A DNA stretch of 64,000 bases. It comes from Cylindrodendrum hubeiense. Its lineage: Eukaryota; Ascomycota; Sordariomycetes; Hypocreales; Nectriaceae. Of this stretch, positions 36,452 through 48,300 are shown piece after piece. The notes below the pieces were generated by a model. It searched no databases, was not told the origin of the DNA, and saw only the letters and a program-made list of their open reading frames with translations. The position numbers and the translations under genes were made by a program. Where the stretch lies: NCBI GenBank assembly GCA_014621425.1, contig JAANBB010000201.1:1-64000 (forward strand), written 5' to 3'. Position 1 is the first letter of the stretch; the number at the start of each line of letters is the position of its first letter.

Positions 36452-39400
36452 TCCACAATCCCACAATTCCACATCACATCGCCATCCCCGGGATGTCTCC
36501 GGCACGTTTCTGGGACGTTTCTGGCGCATCTGACGATTACTTGCAAATAGCAAATTTAGCCACGGCAAGGCAATGCATGCCCGACAGTCCCACGTCGTAG
36601 TGCGTACTCCCCGTGCTCGTGCCCCGTGTACGTACCATCTGGAGGAACACAGGCCACCTCGGTGCCAAAGTGCCATACGAACCAACCCGAGTGAGGTCTC
36701 TCGTCTCTGCCCACAGGGTGACTCAGGCGCCCCGGCGGCAAAACGGGCGCCTAGCCATAGGCTCGTCGACCACCGGGTGGATGGGAAATCAGTCGAGACG
36801 GAAGCAGGCAGAGGCCAGGGAGGACCGATTGGGACAATGCTCCTGCACAATGCTCCCAGCCGCCCCCCCCGCTCGCAGCGCGCCGTCAATGTTGTCCCGC
36901 CCGCTCCTGCCAGGTTGGCTTGGTCTGGTGGTGTCAGGCCACAAATGGCTTGCGTGGTTGCTTCGGCGCGCACCCAGGCGCGCACCCGGCGCCTGTCCCC
37001 CCCTCTGGCTAAGGGTTTTCAAGTCGCACAGGCGCTAGATTCAGCGCCATCGCCGTTGTTTCTGCATCGTCCACGATCCGGGGGGCGCGGGCGCGGCGCA
37101 GGCGGGCGTGGGCGTGGGCGTCGGGGGGCGATATCGCAGCATGGCATGGGCCATGGGGGAGACGTAAACAGGCATCCATGCCCGTCATGTCCCATCTCCA
37201 CAAGGCGGCCCGAGAGAGCCACAGCCCGCAACCTTGACAACCACACACGGCCCACCCAGAACGAACCAAATACGCCAGACTGGACAGGGGGGTGCCAACA
37301 ATGGCCCGGGCATAGTCAAGCACGGCCAAGGCGTGCCCAACTAATCTGTGTGGTGGGACGTATTGGAAGGCCCATCGCCATCGTCCCCATTTCAGTCTCG
37401 ATCCGCAAATATTCCGAACATGTCAAAGGGTCATAGGGTCGTCGGGCCTAGGGTCACGCTACAGGGGATTTACAAGGGGGCTCCCTCCTCCACTGGGTGC
37501 CCGGACCCCTCGCGCTCAAGACCCCCCAAGCTGACCAACTTGACTTACGGAGCACCGAGGTACCTAGGTAGGAGGGAGGTACTACCCGGTATGGAGACCC
37601 TACCAACTGCACGCAGTTTCCCAGGTGGGCAAGTCCCGAGGCAGGCGGTTAGGTACTTTCCTGATGCGGCCTTAGAGGTAGGGTAGCTGAGCCACTGGGG
37701 AGGAACCAACCGCAGAGAGGGAAAGCCACTGCATCGCGGAAGTACACCGTGGCCAGCCGCTCGATTCCAGGTACAATGGCGGGTAGGGTTCTTCAACGGC
37801 CAGAGAAAAAAAAAATGACCCGGAGAACCACTGGGGAATGCCCAACGGTCGTCCTGGGTCGCCCTGGGTCGCCTGGTGGGATCCGTGCTGGATACCACTG
37901 TGACACGGTGCCTGTGTTACATCACAGTTCCCTAAAGTTCCTACTAGCAGGGACCTCTCCTGGAGGGATCCTTAGTCTGTTCCAACCAGCTCGGAGCAGC
38001 GGCCCTCATTGTTCTTCACAGGTCACCATTCCGAGCGGCCGACCAGGGTCTGTCCTGTTTCGTCCTTTGTCCTCCTCTCGTTCGCCCCGTCATACATGTA
38101 CGTCAAGGTCATTGTATCTGATCTAGTCCAGTCTGGGATTGGACTCGCCTGGCAATGCCCCGACTCGCGCCACATGATCCGGTTCTCGACTCTGAGGCGG
38201 CAAACCACCCCGACTGTTTACGGAAGACGGAGAACAGGCCTACCTCCCTGGTACATGGCGATGACAAGCTCGCGTGCGATCCATCCCCTTGATCGATGCA
38301 CGCCTGTGGGCGTTCGCCTGTCGAGTACTATGTAGGTAAGGCGCCTTGCCGTGCCTGTCAGCGCAAGGACCGAGTGGTCCCTGTCTGCAGGGCGTCGTCC
38401 AGGCTCAAGTTCAACCCGGGACTCAACTCAGGCTCAACCCCGTTGGCGAGCCAATCCGGTATTATCCATATATTTTGGCGGTGGTTGACTTGGCCGCCTT
38501 GGGATTGGGTTTGGGTCTGCTTTGACGGCCCATGGGACTGTACCTACCCGTCTGTACCTTACCTTGCCGTCTGCCATTTGCCGTCTCTCGTTTGACAGTC
38601 CGTCTCCCAGGAAGTCCCTTGTAGTGATTATGGCTACACCACCCACCCGGACCAGGCCGTTAGAGCATGGATCATTGAGCCCATGGGGGCCAAGTGTCGT
38701 TGCATGGGGAGCGCACTCGGACGGTTCTGTTCAAGTTGGTTCCTCTTTGTGGAGAAACCTTTCGGTTTGTTCATGGGGACCCAGTCCCTTGGACCCATGT
38801 GGCCCCAATCTGTGGTTGATGGGCCCTGGTGTTCTATCACCATCTCCCCTCTATCTCTCTCTCACACACGCACACTCTCGGCACGCTCTCCGTTGCCTCT
38901 CTGTCTCTGCAACGCTTCTCTCCCACCCTACCTCTCTCTCTTCATTCTCCTCCTAGCACCCACTCCCTTTGTCATCCCACCCCTTTAACCCCCCCTACAA
39001 CAAACAGGTCCTCCTCCTTCCGTTATAGTGAGGAGTAGGGTCGAATGTCCTACTCTGTGATGCGTCCCGAGCCTGAGCCAATTTCGACGAATGTGCAAGG
39101 AGATAGACCCGCCTAAACCGTTATCTCCTTGGAACTCCCACTCACCCATCAAGATCTGTCAAGTCCAAGATGCCCCGGCCTTGTGGTTGGCGAACAAGAC
39201 CCCTGACCTGGTCCTCATTTCGTTCTCGGCCCCGGCCCCATCACCCGCTTCATCACACGTCCCTACTGGCCTGGGACGCTGCGAACGCAAGCTGTCTCCC
39301 CATCATCCTGCCTGTTTCTTCTGACCCCATGTCGGCGGAGTCTGATCCTTCGCACTACCCTCACCCTCACATGTGTTTAATTCATCGACAACGGTTTCGT

Positions 39401-39884
39401 CAACGGCAGGCTCCGCTGTGAAGTGTCTTTGTAAATGTTGCCCACTCCGGCCCTCCCCTCTGCCTCCCGTCCTCCCTTCTTATACCCATTCACGACGGCA
39501 GTCGGCCATACACTCCACGAGGCATCGCCTCTCGTTTCGTGCCGATCATCTTTGTCCGGGAAACCTGCCTCAGACGAGTCTACCTGTCAATTGTTTCCTG
39601 GCCTTCTTTTCCTCCCCACCCCCGGGACCCGAACCACTAGCTCCTTCGGCCCTCGACGTCTCGTGTTGACCTGTCTGCGTTGCCTCACTGCCTAGCTGCC
39701 GTCCCGAAACCAAGGCCTTCCAGATGAGATTCGATTCTTCGTCGTAGCTTACCGGCCGCCGTGGTGTTCAGCTCCCGCGAGTCTCTTTACTGGGCTGGGT
39801 GCGCGTGTCCAGCTGGATCTGGCAATTCTTGGCCTCGTCAAGGCTTCCCGGAACAGCCCGCGCACGCCACACAGCAACCTCGAC
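36452..39884. other. 3.4-kb region upstream of the C2H2 regulator
   Basis: Gene-free as far as I can see. It begins with the 3' region of the aldo/keto reductase and continues into GC-rich DNA (36.8-37.2 kb). A CCTAGG palindrome cluster lies around 37556-37590, then comes a CT-rich tract (38.83-39.0 kb) typical of fungal promoters and leaders. Overlapping ORFs of 100-290 codons on both strands reflect high GC and show no family motif. Confidence 0.45.
37561..37570. repeat. TACCTAGGTA palindrome
   Basis: Perfect 10-bp palindrome within GAGGTACCTAGGTAGG, with further GGTAC and AGGTA half-sites within 100 bp. The core matches the palindromes at 7678 and 52547. Confidence 0.75.
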
Positions 39885-41133
39885 ATGGACCTCACACCTC
39901 CCTCGTTAACTACATCCCCAGTGCCACCGCAGCAGAGGTCCTTCAAATCGCCGCCCTCCCTGTCGCAGACATCTTGTCCCCCCGGGGGTCCTGGCGCCAG
40001 TTACCCGTCTCCATCTCATCTGACCAGACCACTCACCATACTTGCATCCCACAACTCCATATCAACCAGTTTCATGCCCCATCGCCTTTCCGATCCAGAA
40101 GCCATTCTTCTCCCATCGGCCGCCATGAGCCACGCGACCTGGGTTACGCCAGACGAGATGGGGGCGGCGCCCGCACCTGTCTCTTCCTCGACAGTTCCTA
40201 ACATCTTACCGGCCGACTACGATTCATTTGCGACTTATGAGCCCTGTATTCCAGCATCCTTTAGCACCCACGAACCCTACCTGCCGCCTCCTCCAAGCCA
40301 CTCCTTCCCGCACCCGCCACCGCCATCAACTGGTGGCCCCGCCAGGGTGTCCTCCATCCCCACTAGGCATCCGTACGGCTATCTTCACGACGCGCCTAGC
40401 CAACGGATGAGGATGGAGAGCTCTGCTAATTACTGTCAAGGGTTTGAACGGCAACATTATCCAGCCTCTGTTACGTCAAGTGCGCCATACAGCTCGGGGG
40501 GGACCCCTTTTGCCCCAAACCTCCAGTCAGACCTAGGCGACAGCCCAGTCCCCGTGTGGCCCAAGCAAGACTGCGATGCTTCCCAGATGTACTTGGATCC
40601 CCAAGCTCAAGGGTCTGATTTGGGACAAGATAGACGAATGCTGAAACCGGCAAGAACACGGCGTCCACCACGGAAACATACGACGAAAGAGGAGGCTAAC
40701 TTTCAGTGCGAGGTCAAAGGGTGCGGGAAGTTCTTTAGTCGCAGTTACAACTACAAGTCTCACCTAGAGACCCACGACGAGAAGCGCGAATATCCCTTTC
40801 CCTGTCCTGTCGATGGCTGTACCAAGAAATTCGTCCGCAAAACCGACCTACAGCGGCACCACCAAAGTGTCCACATGAAGGAGCGCAATCACAAATGCGA
40901 CTTCTGCGGGCGACTTTTTGCTCGGAAAGACACCCTTAGGAGGCAAGTCTTAGTTGTTACTAGCAACATCGGTGAATTCATACTAATTGTGGTGATTCAA
41001 TAGGCACATGGAAGATGGGTGCTCCAAGAGATTCGACATTGGTACATTGAATCTCCAAGGGGAAGGTTTTGGGGCCATGGGCATCGTAAACCGACCAGAA
41101 CGACCCAACACTGGCTCTCGCCATCTCTCTTAA
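39885..41133 (+). CDS. C2H2 zinc-finger transcription factor, three fingers
   Basis: Putative DNA-binding nuclear regulator; target genes unknown. Exons 39885-40942 and 41004-41133, 395 residues. The first 260 residues are Pro/Ser-rich and disordered-looking, with tracts such as LPPPPSHSFPHPPPPS. A basic stretch (KPARTRRPPRKH) before the fingers could serve as nuclear localisation signal. Finger 1: C275, C280, H293, H297. Finger 2: C307, C312, H325, H330. Finger 3: C338, C341, H354, C359, so the last is C2HC rather than C2H2. The intron has a GC donor (AG|GCAAGT) and splits finger 3 between R353 and H354; retaining it would destroy that finger. The joined sequence RRHMEDGCSKRFDIG resembles the equivalent region of related fungal regulators. 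Specific orthology not assigned. Confidence 0.85.
40943..41003 (+). other. Predicted GC-AG intron inside the third zinc finger
   Basis: 61 nt with a perfect GC-type donor (AG|GCAAGT), a CTAAT branch-like site and a CAATAG acceptor. Removal restores the reading frame through RRHMEDGC. Unspliced translation runs only about 19 further codons, to a TAG. Confidence 0.8.
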
Positions 41134-43366
41134 CTTATGCTCTGGTCTTGAATCTTTGCATAGCATCTCCTTGCATGGCCTAAATCACGACCACGCCAAC
41201 ACGACGGCCTCCCTTTTTGGCTTGATGTGCAAATGGGACTACGAAATCGGAATCGGGCTGTCAGTTCTCATCTCGGTTCTTCCTCCACCTAGTATGTCTA
41301 TTATCATCACTGGGTCGACTTGGAGTCTTAAATCCACGTGCATTCATGGTAAACCAAGTTCCTCAGTCAAGATTCGACGTTGATAGCTAACCGGGTCAAG
41401 GAGCAGGATTCCCGAGACTACGAACCCTAGGCAACATGGAAGAGACGATTTTTGATAGCGCATCTATGCTGATGACTTCCGTCCTTGAATTATCAGTCTC
41501 GATCTAAATCGGAATACCGACATTCGACTTTTTGATCGACCAGAAGAATCAAACAGCCTTCGACGTCGACTCGGAAACCATCTAAAGCTTCTGTAGAAGG
41601 CCAGCGCGGACGCCATTTACGAACTCGACCGATTTTCAACAAGCCATGGTGTATCACTAGCAATCTAAGAATCCAAGCGCCGGGATACCGTCGCAGTTTT
41701 TACACCATGTTTGGGATCAACTCCCCTATTACGTTCTCTGCCAAAGGTCGGTACGGCATTATTAGTCAACCACCCCACCCGCCCTAATCGTTCGTCTACT
41801 TCCGCGGTTTCGGGGGGTTTCTCCCAATTGTCCTCACCATTTCGCATATGTCTTGATTGAGTACTGTTTGTATTTTATTTTGTTTCTGGTTCAACTATGA
41901 GTCTAGCTTTCTGGCCCTAGTCGTTGGTGTTTTGAACCAACCACCGGCCTCGACCATCCAGTCCATTTTCTTCAATTTTCTATATGTTTCGGAGACTTCC
42001 TCAAGAAGTATTCAATCGCATAGGCGATTTTCAACGGAGTTGGGGATATATATTTGCGAACTTACATTTCGCTTCGGTGGCTCCTGTCTTTATTTGTCTA
42101 CAATTATCAACACCAAACGCGTTTCACGGCCGAGGAACAGCAACTACCCAACCAAGCATTACATTTTATGTCGATTTTGGCGTTTTGGGATAACGGCAAT
42201 ACAAGGTCCAAAGGATGGACCTGGGTTATCAGACCCCTGGATAGAGCAGGGACAGTCATTCGGAATAGCTCATTGATTTCAGATTATGCACAATTTTGTA
42301 GGATTTTATGAGGGTGATCAATGTTTATGGTAAAATAACGCACAGGGGCGTTCATTCAGAGGTCATCACAGAACTCTTTGGATAGGAAAGATGACCTCCA
42401 AATCTATGACCCGGGAAGTCCACCATTTTTAGGTTCCTTTGTCGATTGCATAGCAATAAAATATTTCGTCTTGCTTCTCTTGTTCAACATCTGACCTTTT
42501 TCTGGCCCGGCATCTTCAACTGTTGCGACATAAAATAGGAATTGCGTATTCTGCCAAGCCCTCGTCAGGCCTACGAGAATGCGCCCAGTGGAATCAGGCA
42601 CATCCATGATAGAGTAGGATGGTGCATGTACTGGGCTACTACAGAAAAGTAAACCCATTTTAGTTGAACACATTTACAAGGCTCAGCCCCCATGCGTTAA
42701 CGTGGCTGCTAGTGGATGGCCCAAATAGACCAATTGGATAGTAGTCTACCAAGGGGTCGTGGTTGATGAGCTTAATGAGAACAACTCCACTCGATGTACA
42801 TCAAGGGAATTGGCAAGGGCAGGATTCCCAAGGACTTCGCCGAGATAGCTCAAACAAAAGGTGTATGCTAAAGACTTTTAATCGGGGTTTTAAGGACGAG
42901 GGTTGTTGGGAGCTTCATTTCGCACCGTAGGTTAGTAGCAAACGACTATCGCCCATCGAATCCCAACCTAGATTGCATCGATGCTGATATAGCAGTGAGG
43001 GCTAATAAGTGATACTCTCAGAAGACAGCATATTATCAAGGAGCATAGTAGGTAAACCAGTTGACTTCAGCCGAGCGAGCATGTAAATATAAGCCATCTT
43101 CCGATTCAGACAGCCAAATAGAGTCCAGAAGTGCATAACCATAAATTGCTTCATGGCTCATACGCGACAACTTTCGTTGCCTCCACGCCCGGAGGCAGGG
43201 AGCTCAATGACCATGTCATGCAAGATCAAGAATATCATTTCGGTGACTTATTAGCGGCGTCAATGTGAATAAATCCATTGTTCCACTGTCAGTCGGCACC
43301 ATGGAATCCACCCACCTTCTACGTGGGTGCGAATCTCCAGCCAATTATTATACATGGCTCCCAGCC
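41134..43366. other. 2.2-kb AT-richer intergenic region
   Basis: Lies between the C2H2 gene and the 3' end of prp3. Composition is clearly AT-richer than neighbouring DNA, and ORFs are short (the longest is about 139 codons, 41857-42276) and unrecognised. No repeats, RNA genes or transposon motifs stand out. It could include decayed sequence, but I see no specific relic. Confidence 0.4.
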
Positions 43367-44900
43367 CTAAACGAAGCCTTTAGCCAGCGACCAGAAGTTG
43401 TCCATCTTAGTGCGGGACAGTGCCTCTCGAGCCTCAGCATCTGTTTCGCAGACCTTGCTTCCCCATTTGCGGAAAGCTCGCGCTTTTTGCTCGCCTTCGA
43501 AAACCAACTTGCATTCGTTCATCGACATGTCTTTAAGCTCGCCTTTATCGTTTTCGGCGACAAGCCAGTCGTGGACGGCCCCCTGTTTCCCATCACGATC
43601 CCTCGAAGGTGAATTTTCCGTCCAGTCGATGCGATTAAGCATGAGCTTCTTGTATTTCTTGATGCTCCACTCTCCTCCTTCCACAATTACTAGATTGAAC
43701 TTAGGGTGCATAACACATATCCCCGACAGTGCCATTTGCTCAGCGTTAACACCGATTTTGTATCGGTGTTGGCCGTTGGCTAAACTGCTGATCTTAAACA
43801 CAAGGATATGGATTCCCTTGTCTGCGTCCTTCTGCTGGTTGGTGCTCAACTTTTCGTGCTTCTGATCCTTGGTCAATTTGCGGTCGTCGTTTGCCTCGAC
43901 GTGTTTTTGATGGCGCTCTGCGATCTCGCGGTTGACTCGGGCCTCGACGGCGGTAGGATCCTTGACGGCAACTGTAGACAAGTTAGCATAAAGATGGCCA
44001 CTAAACAACAAATACATGAGAGAATAAGGGGCCACGTACCATCACCAAGGACTCGCATCAGGTTGCCCTTCTTCACTTTGGGTGGTGGTGCTGGCACTAG
44101 TCCCAAGCGAATCTTGGCCTGCATCTCCTTCAATTCCGCCATCCTTCGTTGCCGCCGAAGCTTCGCTTGCTCCCTGGATGTCAGGAACATGGCCTTTGGT
44201 GCCGGAGCAAGACGGTCTTGTGGTGGTTCAAGGGCCACGGGATGTTGAATGTACTCGGTAATGATGCTATCCTCTGTGTTGATTTTGAGTTTAGAGGGGT
44301 CATCCAGCACGTCGTAGTTTGCACCATCCACGAAGCCTTGATCCCACCATTCAATATCTGGAGGGGCATCCACAACAAAGTTTCTCTCCACATCCAGGTC
44401 TTCGTCGATTCCTGCTTTCCGCGTTTGCGCCGCAATGCGCTTCTTCATCGCCTCTAGGGCGCCTGACGGCGTAGAGCATTGGCTTGTTGTATATATTTGC
44501 CCTTTTGGTTGAAAATCAACTGTCGCGACTGTCGGGGTTTGCCACCACCTCCCTGCACTGACACATTCGGGTCAAAGTAAGGGTTCTCGCGCGTGTCTCG
44601 GTTGTTTGACGGAGGGCCAGAGGACTTTAGTGAGTCCTGAGTCCGGAATTGATCCTGCCGTGGGCGTGAGGATGTGGATGGTGAATCTCTCGTTTTGCTC
44701 GGGGGTTTCCATGATCCTAGATCCTCCAAAGCTGGATGCAGGCCCACATTCAAGCCACCCTTTGCTTTGCTTCCTCCGATAGCAGCGGCAACGCGAGCCT
44801 TGAGAGCTGCCATCCGGTCGGCCGCGGACTCGGGTTTCTGAACTCGAGAGGATGCATCATGCCGAGGCCCAAGGCCTGGAGACTGGCTCTTACCGTCCAT
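43367..44900 (-). CDS. prp3: U4/U6 small nuclear ribonucleoprotein Prp3 (apparent 1-nt frameshift)
   Basis: Binds U4/U6 snRNA and holds the tri-snRNP together before spliceosome activation; essential in yeast. Exons 44900-44040 and 43971-43367, with a 68-nt intron (GTACGT...CTACAG). The N-terminal part is Arg/Ser/Pro-rich, then QLIFNQKGKY and NALRRQA precede the conserved core (IEWWDQGF, LTSREQAKLRRQRRMAE, NLMRVLGD). The C terminus is the Prp3-type domain, with VVEGGEWSIKKYKKLMLNRIDW. The frame breaks near 44460: NALRRQA is followed by a stop, while ALEAMKKRI continues in another frame. Coding length is 1466 nt, one short of a multiple of three; one extra base would give 488 residues. As the gene is essential, a sequence error is the simplest reading. 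It starts 417 bp from divergent rpa190. Confidence 0.9.
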
Positions 44901-45317
44901 GATTTGGACGGGGGCGCGGCGTAGGCGATGGTTTCTGGCGTCTGACGGTCCTGCCGGGCGTCGATGGTTCGGCCGTGTCTAGGTACGGCTTGTAGCGCAG
45001 GCCGTCGGCTATGCGCGTCAATCGAATGCGATGGTGGTGATGGATTTCGGCGGCAAGGTTGGATCTTGAGAGCAGACGAGGTGGTGTTTGCGCGTGTTGG
45101 ATTGATGAATCAAGCAAGGCGGGTACCACTGGCGCCAGTGCGTCGAGCGTCGGCCTAAAATTCTGCCACTCCGCACCGCCAAAAATTTGTTCACCTCCAA
45201 GCTGCCCCCACCACTTTCACCTTCAACTTGCGCCTCGGGAATGGACTCGACCAGTTGACCCAGGACGTCGCCTGGCCACCAATTCTCTGCTCTCAACTGA
45301 GCAACTGTTTCTTCACG
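44901..45317. promoter_or_regulatory. Bidirectional promoter of prp3 and rpa190
   Basis: 417 bp between two divergent start codons, so both promoters and leaders must share it. Sequence is CG-rich without an obvious TATA box. This fits a shared housekeeping promoter. Confidence 0.75.
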
Positions 45318-48300
45318 ATGAATATCGCACAGCCAGTCCCCTCCAGCGTGGAGAGTGTCGAATTCGAGTTCCTCTCGCCCAAGGAGATCCGAGCGATCTC
45401 CGTCAAGAGGATTGAGAATGACAGCACCTTCGACAATCTCTTAAACCCAGTCGCTGGCGGTCTCTACGACCCAGCCCTTGGTTCTTGGGGTGATGCACCG
45501 TAAGTGTTCTCGCTTTTCGATGCGATTGTGTACATGCGCTCACTGTTTCCTTGCCCAGATGTGCTACTTGCAACCTGAACCAGGCTACCTGCCCCGGCCA
45601 TACCGGCCACATCCAACTCCCCGTCCCCGTCTATCATCCCATTTTCATGGACCAAGCGTACCGTCTACTCAAGGCTAGCTGTGTTTACTGCAAGGGTTTT
45701 CGAATGCCTCAGAAAGACCTACACAAATACATTTGCAAGTTGAGGCTCCTGCAGCATGGCTTGATCCAACAGGCCCACATTGTGGGTTCCATCGGCGAAA
45801 ATGATCTGGCTATTGAGGCCGCTGAGTTTTCTGGGTTGGAGGACGAGGCGGAAGAAGAGGGCAATTCCTCAATCGATAACGTAACCCGTGCAAGGGACAA
45901 GTATGTCGAAAAGTGCCTTGGCGGCATCAAGGTCAAGCGAGGCGACACCAAGAGAGGAAAGCATGAGGGCTCCAGCGAGATGCGACGTGAGGTCATCAAG
46001 GAGTTTCTTGCCGAGATCACGAAAAGAAGACTTTGCGCCAGCTGTGGTGGTATCTCACCTTCATATCGCAAAGATCGATTCGTCAAGGTTTTCGAGAGGT
46101 CATTGTCTGACAAGGAGAAGGCCAAGATGGCCCAGAAAAATTTCAAGCAGCGGGATGCCATGGCTAGAGTTCACCAAGCCACATCAAAGCAGAAGCCCGA
46201 CGGATACTCATCCGACGAAGGCGTTGCGGATGTGGGATCACCAACTCGCGAGAAATCACCAGCCGAAACCGACGCCGAAGATGCTGAACAAGATGTTGAT
46301 ATGCCAGATGTCGATACTGCTTCCCCAGCTATCCCACAAAGATACATCAGTGCCATGGAAGTGCAAGCACGCCTAAACGAACTTTTCGTCAAGGAGCAAG
46401 AGCTGGTCTCACTTCTCTACAGCGCCAAGCCTTCAACACGAAGCTCGCCAAAGGTCACACCCGAGATGTTCTTCATGACGACGATTTTGGTCCCGCCCAA
46501 CCGGTATCGCCCCGAAGCCAGGACTGGAGAGGCTCAAATTTCCGAGGCGCAGCAGAATTCTCTGTACAAGAACATTCTCAGAGGTTGTGGGAGAATCGCC
46601 CAGTTACACTCAGCTCTCAAAGAGGAACGAGCGGATGTGAATCAACTGCATCAAGCATGGACCGAATTGCAGGAGGCAGTCAACTCGCTCATCGACAAGG
46701 ATAAGAATCCTATTCAGGGCGCTGCTGGCAAACGCAATGAGGATGGCATCAAGCAAAAGTTGGAGAAAAAGGAAGGACTTTTCCGAAAGAACATGATGGG
46801 AAAGCGAGTCAACTATGCCGCCCGAAGTGTTATCTCCCCGGATCCTAACATCGAGACCAACGAAATCGGTGTCCCGCCCGTCTTCGCGAAGAAGTTGACA
46901 TACCCCGAACCGGTGACAAGTCATAACTTCAGGGACATGCAGCAAGCCGTCATCAATGGTGTTGACAAGTGGCCCGGTGCTTTCGCAATCGAGAACGAGA
47001 ACGGTCAAATCGTGAATCTTCGAAACAAGTCTGTCGACGACCGTATTTCATTGGCGAACCAACTGTTGGCCCCTACAAGCAGCAGCGTGGCACGAACCAG
47101 AAACAAGAAGGTGTATCGCCACCTTACCAATGGTGATGTTGTCTTGATGAACCGCCAGCCCACATTGCACAAGCCATCAATCATGGGTCATCGAGTTCGA
47201 GTTCTGCCTGGCGAGAAGACTATTCGCATGCATTACGCCAACTGCAATACATACAACGCCGATTTCGATGGTGATGAGATGAACATGCATTTTCCTCAAA
47301 ACGAGGTTGCCCGTGCGGAAGCCTTGCAGATTGCCGACACCGACCACCAATATCTTTCTGGCACGGCAGGCAAGCCACTCCGAGGTCTCATTCAGGATCA
47401 CATCTCCGTGTCCGTCGCTCTCTGCAACCGAGATACATTCTTCAACCAGGGTGACTACCAACAGCTGGTGTACAACGCTCTTCGCCCTGAAAGCGGTCAC
47501 ATCGTTGGTGAGAGGATCGAGCTTGTTCCTCCGGCTGTCATCCGACCCGTTCGCAGGTGGACTGGAAAGCAAATCATTACGACTATCCTTAAGAACATGC
47601 AGCCTGCGAACTGCGGTGGCCTTTGCATGCGAGCAGACACGCAGATCAAAGCCGAGCAGTGGGGTAAAAAGTCAGAGGAGGGATCGGTACTATTCCAGGA
47701 TGGCGAGTTCATCACGGGAATTCTGGACAAGTCGCAGATTGGCCCCAGCTCGGGTGGTATCATCCACGCTATCCACGAGATTTACGGCCCAGCCGTTGCT
47801 GGCAAGCTCCTGAGCAGTCTAGGACGATTGCTGACGAGATATCTCAACGTTCGAGCCTTTTCGTGCGGTATTGATGATTTGAGATTGACTCCTGAAGGAG
47901 ACCAGGCGCGTAAGAAGGCACTGAAGGCTGCTGACCAGGTTGGCCTCGAAGTTGCTTCTGGTTACGTTTCTCTCGAGAAGAACCCAGGACCCAATGACCC
48001 GTTACTTCTTGAGCGTCTGGAGGAGGTTCAACGCGACGACAACAAACAAGAGGGCCTGGATATGTTGATGAATCAAGGAACTGCAAAAATCACAGATCTT
48101 GTTCAGCAGGCAACTATGCCAGTTGGACTTGAGAAGCCATTCCCCAAAAACCAGATGCAGGCCATGACCACCTCTGGTGCCAAGGGATCTCGAGTCAACG
48201 CATCTTTGATTTCGTGTAACCTTGGACAGCAGGTTTTGGAGGGACGCCGTGTACCCACCATGGTCAGCGGCAAGTCGTTGCCGTGTTTTCGTCCATTTGA

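Noticed and set aside
36573..37436. 287-codon + strand ORF after the aldo/keto reductase
   Set aside because: Arg/Pro/Gly-rich translation of GC-rich DNA with equally long frames on the other strand; no domain seen.
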